Shown here piece by piece: positions 8,480-17,328 of a stretch of 64,000 nucleotides of DNA. The stretch lies in contig NZ_AMBZ01000002.1 of assembly GCF_000293805.1 (NCBI RefSeq), positions 748,501-812,500 on the forward strand. The letters are read 5' to 3'. Origin of the DNA: Paenibacillus alvei DSM 29. GTDB taxonomy: Bacteria; Bacillota; Bacilli; Paenibacillales; Paenibacillaceae. A program made the translations under genes and the position numbers. The notes under the pieces are model-generated. The model was not told the origin of the DNA and ran no database searches. It saw only the letters and a program-made list of their open reading frames with translations. How positions within the stretch are numbered: position 1 is the first letter of the stretch; every line of letters starts with the position of its first letter.

Positions 8480-9661
8480 CTATCGGCAAGCTTCCGCAAG
8501 AGTACGGGCAATTACTTCGCTGTCTGCCTCTCTATATACATACACGTGATCATGAGGCTGAGGGATATCAGCCCATCCTTTTTCAATGGCTAGTTTGTAA
8601 AAATGGACTGCTCGTTCCTGTTCACCGGTCAGATAGAACATGCAGGCTGCATTCCAATACAATGCCGCATCGCCGCCCCAGTCCCAGCCTTGATCCAACG
8701 CTTGCGAATAGCTCCATGCAGAACGGGCATAATCCTTGCTTACGCCATATCGTTCATCGCCGTGCATGTAATGGTTGCCGTTAACGAGGAGATTGTTCAG
8801 CGGGAGGTTCCAACCGAACAGAACCGGGAAATCAGCAAGCTGCTTAAATCCGACGGATAAAGCTGTGCGCTGCGACCCGATATTGCTCGACCAGCATTGC
8901 CATCCGACGCGGGTAATGCCGCGCTGCTTGGCCAGCAAGAGCGTTCCGGATACCGTCTTGCGCGCCCAGCCTTGATTGCGGTATCCTTCATCCGTTTCGA
9001 TACCCAACTCGCATTCGTTCCCGACGACCCAATCGGTCAGGCACCAGCTTATTATGGCCGGCCCGTCGCCCGTGTGCTGGACAGCCACGCATCCAAAGCC
9101 GTTTCCCTCGAAAGCTTCCAGTGAGGGCCAGACCTCTAAGATTTCATCGATGAGCTCTTCGGCCCCTGTCAGATTCTCCTGCTTGAGTAGACTGAGGGTA
9201 AGCGGCATTACGCGATCATCCATAACGGGATCCACGCTGCGTGGATCACACGTGAATGTCATGCGGCCGCTTCGCATAGGCAGGATATCCTTCATAACCA
9301 ACTCCAGTGCTGCTTGCCATACATCGTCATCGCTAGGATAAAACAATACATAGTCCAGCTCTCCGTCAGAAGCAAGGCTTGGCAGCAGTTCTTTAGCAAG
9401 CAATTGATTGATTTCCCACAAAAACGGATGAGCTCCCTCGCACGAGGCTGTAGGATTTCCTCCCAGAAAAATCATCCCCTGCGGACTCGTTAATAACGCC
9501 AGTTTACCGTCATGGGCAAGGAATACACGGCCAGCTACAACGCCTGAAAGTACGCCTTTCACCGATAAATGCTGCGGGAATGAGTGAATAAGTTCCGCCG
9601 CTTGGTGGAACTCCTCGTTAGCAAGCTCTCTGCCATGAGCCATTTGCTGTGAATATACCAT
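8480..9661 (-). CDS. GNAT acetyltransferase fused to a TPR-like C-terminal segment
   Basis: The protein has 393 aa. The first two thirds match the bacterial GNAT_acetyltran group: a degenerate N-terminal GNAT-like half, then a second one with GIETDEGYRNQGWARKTVSG (acetyl-CoA loop) and WSSNIGSQRTALSVGF (motif B). From about residue 300 the tail changes to helical repeats, with AALYWNAACMFYLTGEQERA and VHFYKLAIEKGW looking like tetratricopeptide units, a possible docking surface for a partner protein. I start at 9661 because GGGAGG lies 8 bases upstream; an earlier ATG lies inside that site. A short leader ORF with a strong ribosome site precedes it by 33 bases. The substrate is unknown. Confidence 0.8.
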   Translation of the reverse strand: MVYSQQMAHGRELANEEFHQAAELIHSFPQHLSVKGVLSGVVAGRVFLAHDGKLALLTSPQGMIFLGGNPTASCEGAHPFLWEINQLLAKELLPSLASDGELDYVLFYPSDDDVWQAALELVMKDILPMRSGRMTFTCDPRSVDPVMDDRVMPLTLSLLKQENLTGAEELIDEILEVWPSLEAFEGNGFGCVAVQHTGDGPAIISWCLTDWVVGNECELGIETDEGYRNQGWARKTVSGTLLLAKQRGITRVGWQCWSSNIGSQRTALSVGFKQLADFPVLFGWNLPLNNLLVNGNHYMHGDERYGVSKDYARSAWSYSQALDQGWDWGGDAALYWNAACMFYLTGEQERAVHFYKLAIEKGWADIPQPHDHVYVYREADSEVIARTLAEACR

Positions 9662-9694
9662 ATTGGTTGGCCTCCCATACACATATGAGAGGAT

Positions 9695-9763
9695 TCATAG
9701 AATCGATACTAGAAATCCATACCTCTCACATGCGCTTTGATTAGTTTGTTCGTAATCAAACAT
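9695..9763 (-). CDS. Candidate 22-codon leader ORF upstream of the GNAT-TPR gene
   Basis: ATG at 9763 (or the preceding ATG at 9766) is led by AAAGGAGTGATG, stronger than the site of the main gene. The frame encodes MFDYEQTNQSACERYGFLVS and two more residues before the stop. It overlaps a perfect 8-bp inverted repeat at 9736-9760 that could fold around the initiation region. It may be a translated regulatory leader or chance; there is no homology argument. Confidence 0.35.
   Translation of the reverse strand: MFDYEQTNQSACERYGFLVSIL
9736..9760. repeat. Inverted repeat at the start of the leader ORF
   Basis: TTTGATTA and TAATCAAA flank 9 bases. It may be an operator or an RNA hairpin covering the first codons of the short ORF. 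The rest of the gap to 10041 holds only the terminator at 9962-9988. Confidence 0.45.
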
Positions 9764-9961
9764 CATCACTCCTTTAACTTGTAGGATAAGGTTGCACGAA
9801 GGTGGTATTCATAGATGTCACGGCTTATTATGGTGCAAACAGGAAAAATATTCAAGGTATTTGTTGTGGCAAGAGGTTGGTAGTTAAAGATGAGTAAGCT
9901 GCGATAGGTATAAGGTGGCAGGTAAAAATGGAGAAATGAGATGACTGTAAAATAAGTAAAT

Positions 9962-9988
9962 AGGCTGCAGATCATTGATCTGCAGCCT
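9962..9988 (-). terminator. Terminator of the ArsR/persulfide-reductase operon
   Basis: Perfect 12-bp arms (AGGCTGCAGATC and complement) enclose a 3-base loop about 55 bases past the stop at 10042. The minus strand continues with the T-rich ATTTACTTATTTTA. Confidence 0.75.
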
Positions 9989-10041
9989 TGTAGTTCGAAT
10001 TGTCCTTTGATTGCTCTATAGAACAAGAAAGGAATGATATA

Positions 10042-12525
10042 TTAAATAAATAAATTAATGCCCGATTGATCAGCCTTGCCTAGATAGTAGCCTACACCGC
10101 CGATGATAACGCCATCGATTAGCTCCTCATGGGCGATGCCCATGACATCCATCGACATCTGACAGGCAACGATTTCGACACCCTGCTGAATTGCAGATTC
10201 AATCAACTCTTCTAGCGAGGATACATTGTTATTGTTCATCACCGAGCGAATCATTTTCGGTCCGATGCCCATCATGTTCATCTTCGACAAGCCCAGCTTC
10301 TGGCTCCCTCGCGGCATCATAGCACCGAACATTCTACCGATAAAGCTTTTGTTAACGGGAATCTTGTCCGGCTTGCGCAAAATATTCAGACCCCAAAACG
10401 TGAAGAACAATGTCACTTTCTTTCCTGAAGCGGCTGCCCCGTTCGCAATAATGAAGGAGGCGATGGCCTTATCGAGATCGCCGCTGAACACGATCATGGT
10501 ACTGCGATCTGAGGACACACTGCGTGTGTCTGCCAGTTGCGGCTCCTTTGCAGAGGATGTAGGCGGCAGCTTGCGAATATGGGCTTCAATCGTCCCATCC
10601 GTGTGTTTCTGAACATGCAGCAGCTCCTGCTTGCTCATACCTGCCCAAGCTTGGATATCCTCATAGAAGCCGGGATCGGATGCATTTACTTTCAACACTT
10701 GACCTTCCTGCATCACATCCATCTGCTGCTTCACTTGCATGAGTGGACCTGGGCAGCATAAACCACATGCGTCCAGGGTGCGATCGAAGGAGTACTGTGT
10801 ATCTTTCTGTTCATTGCTTTCTTTTACTGGACTCACCGCCGTGTCTTGGTCAGGCCTGGCAGGCGGCGTAATCTGACCGGGGGTATATTGTGTATGCTGA
10901 TATGTCTTATATCCACCCGTTAAGTTCTTCACTTTGAAGCCATGCTGACTTAGGATACGTGACGCTGTATAACCGCGCAGACCAACTTGGCAGTAGACCC
11001 AGATTTCTTTCTCCCGATCGAGCTCGTGCAGACGGCCTCTCAGCTCATCCACGGGAATAGACAGCGAGTCAGGAATATGACCATTCTGATGCTCCATATC
11101 CGTACGTACGTCAACAAGCATTGTAGTGTGTGGATTACGCTGTTCCAGATCGGCAGGCGTGAACACGTCTACAGCGCCTGTCCGTATATTCTCAGCTGTG
11201 TACCCGGCCATGTTCACAGGATCTTTAGCGGAAGAATACGGTGGTGCATAGGACAATTCGAGCTCCGTAAGATCAGTAACGGTACCGCCTAAGCGTATAA
11301 CCGTAGCAATGACGTCCATCCGTTTGTCTACGCCGTCATAGCCGACAATTTGGCTTCCGAGCACGATGCCTTCCTCATTAAAAATAAGCTTGATTGTCAT
11401 TGGCTTGGCACCCGGATAGTACCCGGCATGGGAATTCGGATGTACATAAGTAACCTTGTATGGCAACTCTAATCGTTGCAATGTTTTTTCGTTATTCCCT
11501 GTTGCAGCACCGGTTAATCCGAATACCTTCAGGATGGATGTGCCTTGCGAACCTTTATAGGAAGTGCCAAGTCCGCTTACATTGTCTGCTGCGATGCGCC
11601 CTTGCTTGTTGGCTGGCCCTGCAAGCGGGATCGCTGTTTTTGTCCCATTTACGAAATCGACAACCTCAACTGCGTCTCCTACGGCATAAACATCTTCTAC
11701 ATTGGTTTGCAAGTGATCATTTACGATAATGTGACCACGTGGCCCCAGCTCAATGCCGCTATCTCGAATAAAGCCCGTGTCCGGTGCTACCCCGATTGCG
11801 AGAATGACCATATCGCTTGCGAGCACTTTGCCGCTGGCCAGCTGTGTTTCTATTCCGCCGTTCGTATCACGGAACGATTGCACACGGTCATTTACAATGA
11901 GAGATGTACCGTGCTGCTCCATCTCCTTAGATAGAATTCCTGCCATTTCTGCGTCAAATGGAGCAAGAATGGCTGGTCCAGCCTCTACTAACGTGACATC
12001 CAGCCCAATTTCGCGCAAATTCTCGGCCATCTCCACCCCGATGAATCCACCGCCAATGACGACAGCAGAGCGGGTGCCATCTTCCATCACGCGCGTCTTC
12101 ACGCGATCCGTATCAGGAATATTACGAAGCGTATAAATTCGTTTACTCTCAATACCTGGAAGCGGTGGACGTACCGGCTTCGCACCGGGGGACAGAATCA
12201 GGGAATCATACGATTCCTCGTATTCCCCTTTCTCTTTGCTGCGTACCCGTACCTTTTTCGCTTGCGTATCAATGCCGATGACTTCGCTGTGCACGCGCAC
12301 ATCGATATTGAATCGGCGGTGCATAGCTTCTGGTGTCTGCACGAACAGCTTGTTGCGATCTTGAATGGTATCTCCGATATAGTAGGGAAGCCCGCAGTTA
12401 GCGAACGATACATAAGCATCCCTTTCAAATATGACGATGTGGGCATCCTCATCCAGTCTGCGCAGACGTGCTGCGGCAGAAGCCCCTCCAGCTACTCCTC
12501 CAACGATCAGTACCTTTTTGCTCAT
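10042..12525 (-). CDS. CoA-disulfide/persulfide reductase fused to rhodanese, TusA and DsrE domains
   Basis: This 827-aa protein joins four sulfur-handling modules. Residues 1-450 form an FAD/NAD(P)H disulfide reductase of the CoA-disulfide reductase type, with the FAD loop VGGVAGGASAAARLRR, single active Cys44 in SFANCGLPYY, and NAD loop VVIGGGFIGVEMAE. Residues about 460-550 form a rhodanese domain with Cys in VYCQVGLRGYT. About 590-660 is TusA-like with LDACGLCCPGPLMQVK. The remainder is a DsrE/F-like domain (SGDLDKAIASFIIANGAAAS) with a Cys in VACQMSMDVMG. Family knowledge says such proteins reduce persulfides and polysulfides and relay sulfane sulfur between Cys residues. It overlaps the ArsR gene by four bases (ATGA), so the two are translationally coupled. 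Confidence 0.9.
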   Translation of the reverse strand: MSKKVLIVGGVAGGASAAARLRRLDEDAHIVIFERDAYVSFANCGLPYYIGDTIQDRNKLFVQTPEAMHRRFNIDVRVHSEVIGIDTQAKKVRVRSKEKGEYEESYDSLILSPGAKPVRPPLPGIESKRIYTLRNIPDTDRVKTRVMEDGTRSAVVIGGGFIGVEMAENLREIGLDVTLVEAGPAILAPFDAEMAGILSKEMEQHGTSLIVNDRVQSFRDTNGGIETQLASGKVLASDMVILAIGVAPDTGFIRDSGIELGPRGHIIVNDHLQTNVEDVYAVGDAVEVVDFVNGTKTAIPLAGPANKQGRIAADNVSGLGTSYKGSQGTSILKVFGLTGAATGNNEKTLQRLELPYKVTYVHPNSHAGYYPGAKPMTIKLIFNEEGIVLGSQIVGYDGVDKRMDVIATVIRLGGTVTDLTELELSYAPPYSSAKDPVNMAGYTAENIRTGAVDVFTPADLEQRNPHTTMLVDVRTDMEHQNGHIPDSLSIPVDELRGRLHELDREKEIWVYCQVGLRGYTASRILSQHGFKVKNLTGGYKTYQHTQYTPGQITPPARPDQDTAVSPVKESNEQKDTQYSFDRTLDACGLCCPGPLMQVKQQMDVMQEGQVLKVNASDPGFYEDIQAWAGMSKQELLHVQKHTDGTIEAHIRKLPPTSSAKEPQLADTRSVSSDRSTMIVFSGDLDKAIASFIIANGAAASGKKVTLFFTFWGLNILRKPDKIPVNKSFIGRMFGAMMPRGSQKLGLSKMNMMGIGPKMIRSVMNNNNVSSLEELIESAIQQGVEIVACQMSMDVMGIAHEELIDGVIIGGVGYYLGKADQSGINLFI

Positions 12526-12812
12526 GATGTCTCCTCCCCGAAAAATGCTTTAACGAGCTGTTTTACCTTCTCGTTCTCTACCTGATAGTTCACTTCTAGA
12601 CCGTTGCGATGTGCGGTTACAATCCCCATGCTGCGCAGCTTCTGCAGGTGTTGGGATACCGTGGATTGCGGCAAGCCAAGGCAGTCCTGCATGAAGGATA
12701 CATTGCAGCTCCCTTTATCCAGCAGCCCCTTCACGATACAGAGGCGAACAGGATGTGCCAGAGCCTTTAGCAGCTCGGCAGTATCATTAAAACGTTCATA
12801 GTCATTATTCAT
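12522..12812 (-). CDS. ArsR-family regulator, likely thiol/persulfide sensor
   Basis: This small winged-helix repressor (96 aa) has recognition helix LPQSTVSQHLQKLRSMGIV and wing AHRNGLEVNYQVE. The metal box ELCVCDL of ArsR/SmtB metal sensors is absent. Instead Cys25, Cys36 and Cys44 lie in the N-terminal half, compatible with the disulfide or tetrasulfide switching known for the SqrR/BigR/YgaV branch. Its coupling to a persulfide-reductase fusion gene supports sulfide or persulfide sensing, but that is inference. AAGGAGACATGAT precedes the start at 12812. Confidence 0.85.
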   Translation of the reverse strand: MNNDYERFNDTAELLKALAHPVRLCIVKGLLDKGSCNVSFMQDCLGLPQSTVSQHLQKLRSMGIVTAHRNGLEVNYQVENEKVKQLVKAFFGEETS

Positions 12813-12898
12813 ATCATGTCTCCTTTAGCGTTTCTAGGAAAGTGAATAGATAGAATGGCTCATTATCTGCAAGAAGGTGTTGCAGTAAATAAATCGTT

Positions 12899-12918
12899 AT
12901 ATCGTTATATTACGATAT
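12899..12918. promoter_or_regulatory. Candidate ArsR operator
   Basis: ATATCGT, six bases, then ACGATAT form a perfect 7-bp palindrome 87 bases before the ArsR start. A direct repeat of ATCGTTAT begins just upstream. The AT-rich symmetric site suits a winged-helix repressor dimer acting on its own operon. Confidence 0.55.
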
Positions 12919-13074
12919 TAATATATAATGAAAATAAAATCAACATAAGAGGATGAAACTAATAACTGGAATCGGAGGCGCTGGATTCAGCCTTATATTG
13001 TGCAGAAGGGAACAGCCTTACCCGATTATGTGTGCTAGAATGGACATAAATCCTAAAATAATGTGGTGATAACG

Positions 13075-13821
13075 ATGCAACTAAGCGATATTGAACATAA
13101 CATACGAGTGATCCGCGAACGTATCGAGCAGGCTTGTAAGCGCAGTGGGCGCAACCCTGAGGAAGTAAAGCTGATGCTCGTTACGAAGACAGTTCCGGTT
13201 GAACGAATTCAGATGGCATTGGACGCAGGGGAGAACTTAATTGGGGAAAATAAAGTTCAGGAAGGACTGCAGAAGCGGGAGCCGCTTACTTCGGCTAATC
13301 CGTCGCTAGACTTCCACTTTATCGGCCATTTGCAAACAAACAAGGTGAAGGATGTACTTAAATTTGCAACATGCATTCAATCCGTCGACCGCATGAAGCT
13401 GGCTACGGCACTCCATGAGCGGCTGCAAAAGGAAGGCCGTACGATGGATGTCCTTATCCAGGTGAATACATCGTATGAGGAAAGCAAATTCGGCGCTGCC
13501 CCAGAGGATGCACTTGCTTTAATTCAGGAGGTAGCCAAGCTGGACACGCTCCGCATTAAGGGGCTAATGACAATCGGGCTGTTCACCGACGATCAAGAAA
13601 AAGTACGCAAATGCTTCAAGTTGCTCCAGAATATTCGTCGTGAAGCGCAAGAACTTGCACTGCCAAACGTCAACATGGAAGTTATGTCGATGGGGATGTC
13701 TGGAGATTTCGAAACGGCAATTGAGGAAGGATCAACGCTGGTGCGTGTGGGCTCTGCCATTTTCGGCAAGCGCATCTATCCAGACAGCCACTATTGGAAT
13801 GAGAGCGTAAAATCCGAATAA
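13075..13821 (+). CDS. YggS/PROSC-family pyridoxal-phosphate homeostasis protein
   Basis: This 248-aa, alanine-racemase-fold protein binds PLP but has no known catalytic role; family members buffer PLP and affect amino-acid and keto-acid pools. The PLP lysine lies in KLMLVTKTVP. GENKVQEGLQKREPL, FHFIGHLQTNKVKDVL and MEVMSMGMSGDFETAIEEGST are diagnostic family motifs, and the length is slightly above the usual 230. I prefer ATG 13075 over GTG 13063 or 13066 because GGTGAT sits only just upstream. In Bacillus yggS (ylmE) lies in the division cluster; this copy is alone, so it may be a paralogue. Confidence 0.88.
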   Translation: MQLSDIEHNIRVIRERIEQACKRSGRNPEEVKLMLVTKTVPVERIQMALDAGENLIGENKVQEGLQKREPLTSANPSLDFHFIGHLQTNKVKDVLKFATCIQSVDRMKLATALHERLQKEGRTMDVLIQVNTSYEESKFGAAPEDALALIQEVAKLDTLRIKGLMTIGLFTDDQEKVRKCFKLLQNIRREAQELALPNVNMEVMSMGMSGDFETAIEEGSTLVRVGSAIFGKRIYPDSHYWNESVKSE

Positions 13822-13841
13822 ATGGGTGGAATAGGGATGGA

Positions 13842-13870
13842 AGAAGAGAGCCGTGGGGCTCTCTTCTTTT
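13842..13870 (+). terminator. Terminator of the yggS gene
   Basis: An 11-bp perfect stem (AGAAGAGAGCC and complement) with a 4-base loop ends in TTTT. It sits immediately before the stop of the convergent anti-sigma gene and may serve both. Confidence 0.8.
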
Positions 13871-15016
13871 CTATTTCGAAGGTGTAACGGGAAATGTAAC
13901 TTCGAGCTCGGGGATATATTTGATAAGTGGCTTTCCAACTGCTCCAAACTTGAATTGGGATTTATCCTGCTCATTGATAAGATTTAGATAAGGCTTGATC
14001 GTAATGGACGTCGGAATAGGGTCGTATGGCTGGTAAAGTAAATTGAACAGGATCGTTTTTCCGTTGTCCTCATGTAATCCTGAACCGTTTAGCAATTTGA
14101 CTGTGCGTCCTTTATCATCGTAGATTTCAAATCCAATCGGCAAATCATTGACCGTAATCGAATTGCCTTTCGATATTTCTAGCCTTGCGGCGAGACTCGT
14201 CGTAATCGGCGTTAATTCCACTTTATTGTATGTGATGGTGAATGGACTGCCAGCTTTCGAAATGTACGGCTTCATGAGGACTGAATCCTTTGTTTGCATG
14301 GAAACGGGAATCGTCATTTGATAAGGCTCTTGTATGCCTGACACGGTAAGCTTAACCGTTAAATCGAACTTGTCGGGCAAGGATTTCCCTTCTGGATTTC
14401 GCATATCGGAGAACATAAGGATCGCCGAATTTTCATTTTCCCCTGGGGAAGTAATGATGCCAACCGAGTGCTGGTTGTATGTATATTCGTCAATCCTTTT
14501 TCCATTAATAAGGAGTTGAATATTACTTAAAGATTCCGTTAAGGGTTTGCGGCTACTGCTCTCCTGCAACCCTAATAAGCCCGATCGTTCAATGCCAACT
14601 GCCACTCGTACTCCGTCATAGGTTGCTACCGGAATCGAAAGTGTCAGACCATGATGGGTCACACTCTGCCCAGATGAGGTGACAAGTCCTTTTTCGTCAG
14701 CTGCCTGCAGACCTAGATCTCCCGCAAGGCGAAAAAGACTGCTCACGCCCGGCACATGTCTCATGGACTCGGCTACCGTGGGAGACAGGAAGGAGACCCC
14801 TATTAATAAGACGAATGCAGCAACTGCTGCAGCAATCGATGTGACAATGGAACGGACTGCTGGACTGCGACGTGTTTTGCGTGAAGCTTCAACAAATAGT
14901 GGCTCGGTATCCAATCGATTCATAATTTGGCCCGTAAAATCGGGATTTGTCGGCGTTTGGCGAATCCATGCCTCTAACTGTTCACTATCTACACCGTTAC
15001 GATGGCTTGATGACAT
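13871..15016 (-). CDS. Membrane anti-sigma factor, DUF4179-type
   Basis: This is the likely antagonist of the ECF sigma factor encoded just upstream (381 aa). The N-terminal 50 residues are cytoplasmic and polar, followed by one membrane segment (VTSIAAAVAAFVLLIGVSFL), then a large outer region with the DUF4179 signature LSPTVAESMRHVPGVSSLFR and a beta-rich domain. This matches anti-sigma proteins of Bacillus-group ECF pairs. I start at 15016: AGGAGGT precedes it and the longer frame overlaps the sigma gene deeply. The 20-base overlap with the sigma gene suggests coupled translation and a fixed ratio. The triggering signal is unknown. Confidence 0.85.
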   Translation of the reverse strand: MSSSHRNGVDSEQLEAWIRQTPTNPDFTGQIMNRLDTEPLFVEASRKTRRSPAVRSIVTSIAAAVAAFVLLIGVSFLSPTVAESMRHVPGVSSLFRLAGDLGLQAADEKGLVTSSGQSVTHHGLTLSIPVATYDGVRVAVGIERSGLLGLQESSSRKPLTESLSNIQLLINGKRIDEYTYNQHSVGIITSPGENENSAILMFSDMRNPEGKSLPDKFDLTVKLTVSGIQEPYQMTIPVSMQTKDSVLMKPYISKAGSPFTITYNKVELTPITTSLAARLEISKGNSITVNDLPIGFEIYDDKGRTVKLLNGSGLHEDNGKTILFNLLYQPYDPIPTSITIKPYLNLINEQDKSQFKFGAVGKPLIKYIPELEVTFPVTPSK

Positions 15017-15581
15017 GCTTATGAAGACCTCCTTCCTCTGTGGATGGACTGGCTTGATATCGAAGCAGTTTTTTCCGCAAACGTTCATATTTCTTTCGAA
15101 TCGTTGATGGCTTTATATCCATAATCTCGCTAATTTCATCGAAGCTATATTCTTCTACGGCCCTTAATAACAAAATATGCCGCTCTTCTGTAGAAAGCTT
15201 GTCCAGCAATTGATAAACCAGATCTTCATACTTAAGCTCTTGATCATTGATTTGATCGCGTTTTAACAGGGAGAGTATTTTTCGGCGTCTACTTCTGCGG
15301 TTCAAAATATCCAAGCAATGATTGTAGGCAATCTTATAGATCCAGGCTGAAAAAGATACCTGAGGCTCGAAAAGGTGGATACGTTGAAAGCCTTTAATAA
15401 ATATGTCCTGAACAGCGTCCTCGGCTTCTTCCTTGCTGCCCAACAAATAGTAGCAGTATAGATAAATTTGTTTCTGAAATCGATGGATGATATGGGTGTA
15501 GGCTTCTTTATCTCCACGCTTGACTTGAGCAATGGCATGTTCTAAAGTCTCAACAGTTTGATAATCTAAGCTGGATGGCAT
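14997..15581 (-). CDS. RNA polymerase sigma factor, ECF (sigma-70 family)
   Basis: This 194-aa extracytoplasmic-function sigma factor directs polymerase to a stress regulon that cannot be identified here. Region 2 runs from GDKEAYTHIIHRFQKQIYLY to AEDAVQDIFIKGFQRI and FSAWIYKIAYNHCLDILNRR. Region 4 is EERHILLLRAVEEYSFDEIS followed by STIRKKYERLRKKLL. There is no C-terminal extension. GGAGGATCC precedes the ATG. It forms a two-gene operon with the anti-sigma. The ligand-binding lipoprotein upstream at 15672-17036 is on the same strand and could be co-transcribed or simply a neighbour. Confidence 0.92.
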   Translation of the reverse strand: MPSSLDYQTVETLEHAIAQVKRGDKEAYTHIIHRFQKQIYLYCYYLLGSKEEAEDAVQDIFIKGFQRIHLFEPQVSFSAWIYKIAYNHCLDILNRRSRRRKILSLLKRDQINDQELKYEDLVYQLLDKLSTEERHILLLRAVEEYSFDEISEIMDIKPSTIRKKYERLRKKLLRYQASPSTEEGGLHKHVIKPS

Positions 15582-15671
15582 AGCCGTATGGATCCTCCTT
15601 TCATACAGCCCGGATTAACAATGCCTTATTATAGCTTCACTTTTGGGTAATAAGAGCACTGTTTCAGTGCA

Positions 15672-17036
15672 TTATTTTTCAGATATTTTGTTTTTTGCTT
15701 TTTGCAGTGCTTCTTGTCCCTTCACTTCCAACACGGCTATCGCTTCCTCAACGGTCTGCCTATCATCGATAATCGCTTGCAATTCCTCTGACAAGACAGG
15801 TTGGAATAATTGATTGAACTCTTTATACGCGGCTGTACTGCCTAGAGATTCCTCGAAAGAAGGTGCTTTTTTGGGCGTAAGCAAATAAAAAGGTTCCGAG
15901 CTTTTGCCTTCAATATCTTGGAGCAAGCCAGGGCGTGCCGGCAATTTTCCGTTTACCGTCCGCGATGCGGACATAGCCATGTCCGCGCTATTTACGAACT
16001 TGACGAACTCCCATGCCGCCTGCTTATTTGACGAGTCTCCGGCTATCGCAAAAATTTCCGGGACATGCACATTTGCCGATTCATCTGGGGAGGAAGAAGC
16101 AACAGGCATAGTAACGATATCCCATTCGAACGATTTCGATGCTTTGTCGAAGAGAGCGCGTGCTTTCAATTCTTTCGCAAGCCAAGGTCCATTGAGTGTC
16201 ATCGCAGCTTGACCTCTAAAAAAGCCTTCGATCATCTCTTCGCTAGTTCGATTTGAAGCCTGCAGATAGATATATTTATCGCGTATGGCGTCTGTTACAA
16301 GTTTTATTGCTTCTCTCCAACCGTCCGAGTTGATAAGCAGCTTGTCTGTCTTTGCATCGAGTAATCGTAACTCGGAGGAAGACACGACCTGCTGTAACAT
16401 GTGCTCCACACCGTAGTCCTGATATAATCCAACTACTGTCTTTTCGCCAGTGCTCGTATTGGTGAATCTTCTCGATAACTCAAACAATTGCTTCCAGGTC
16501 ATCTTGTTCGTCGGCACATCAATCTGATGCTGCTTGAACAAATCTCGGTTAAAATACAGGACATCTGCGTAAAAATACGGGGCTAATCCGTATAGCTTGC
16601 CGTCTCCTTTCCCCCTAATCATCTCGATAAGTCCGGGAGAAATTGCGTCGATATCGAACTTGTCCTTTGCAATCATAGTTTCGATGTCGTACAGCAGCCC
16701 CTGACGCGCATAATCTTCGAACAAATTCTCGTTTAGCAGCAGCACATCAGGCTTATGTGCCTCAATTAATTTCTTTAATTCTACATGGTAGTCCCAAGCG
16801 CCGTTTTGCTCGCGATTTACGTGCACGTTATTCATGTTGATGACATCAAATTCGATTTTTGGATACTTCATCTTGAAGAGATTCCCGTAATCGTTATAGA
16901 ACGACGGTTCATCATAGTACATGACTTTGATTTTTCCACTTTCCAATATCTCATTTTGTTTTTGTTCTCCGTAACAACCGCTTAGTAAAGACATGACAAT
17001 GATCAGTGCAATTCCACGCTTCCACTTCTTTTTCAT
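15672..17036 (-). CDS. Orphan extracellular solute-binding lipoprotein (ABC family 1)
   Basis: This 454-aa exported receptor has signal peptide MKKKWKRGIALIIVMSLLSG and a lipobox LLSGC that would be lipidated on Cys21. The mature part is a periplasmic-binding fold of the sugar/oligosaccharide type: VDVLLLNENLFEDYA, LYGLAPYFYADVLYFNRDLF and AAMTLNGPWLAKELK are family-1 landmarks. I start at 17036, behind AAGGAGAG; upstream in-frame codons lack a signal sequence. No ABC permease or ATPase lies nearby, so it either serves a transporter encoded elsewhere or acts as a ligand sensor. Its closest partners are the ECF sigma/anti-sigma pair, 91 bases downstream. The palindrome at 15656-15670, right after its stop, is only a weak terminator. 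Confidence 0.85.
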   Translation of the reverse strand: MKKKWKRGIALIIVMSLLSGCYGEQKQNEILESGKIKVMYYDEPSFYNDYGNLFKMKYPKIEFDVINMNNVHVNREQNGAWDYHVELKKLIEAHKPDVLLLNENLFEDYARQGLLYDIETMIAKDKFDIDAISPGLIEMIRGKGDGKLYGLAPYFYADVLYFNRDLFKQHQIDVPTNKMTWKQLFELSRRFTNTSTGEKTVVGLYQDYGVEHMLQQVVSSSELRLLDAKTDKLLINSDGWREAIKLVTDAIRDKYIYLQASNRTSEEMIEGFFRGQAAMTLNGPWLAKELKARALFDKASKSFEWDIVTMPVASSSPDESANVHVPEIFAIAGDSSNKQAAWEFVKFVNSADMAMSASRTVNGKLPARPGLLQDIEGKSSEPFYLLTPKKAPSFEESLGSTAAYKEFNQLFQPVLSEELQAIIDDRQTVEEAIAVLEVKGQEALQKAKNKISEK

Positions 17037-17240
17037 GCTATCTCTCCTTTTCTGCTTATACAACGGACAGACATGCTGTTTTGTGACGGGGCTGCCAAAA
17101 TTAAGGCTTGGGAAAGTCGTTGATTTTAAAAAGTGCCCTTTATATAAAGAAGCGGTCAGCATTCCGAATACTGCCACTTAATTTCTGACATTTGTCATAT
17201 GCAGTTGATGACATCGTACACTAATTGGTTCAACTACGAC

Positions 17241-17272
17241 TGCCGTACAATACTTACATAAGCAATACGGCA
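17241..17272. promoter_or_regulatory. Spaced palindrome overlapping the putative promoter of the ABC/two-component operon
   Basis: TGCCGTA and TACGGCA are exact inverted 7-mers separated by 18 bases. The left arm runs into TACAAT, a plausible -10 with TTGGTT 15 bp upstream. It could be the binding site of the operon's own response regulator. Confidence 0.4.
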
Positions 17273-17328
17273 GGTGAACAATCAGCGCTTACAATACAGC
17301 AAAAAAGAAAAGTAAAGGATGATCATAG

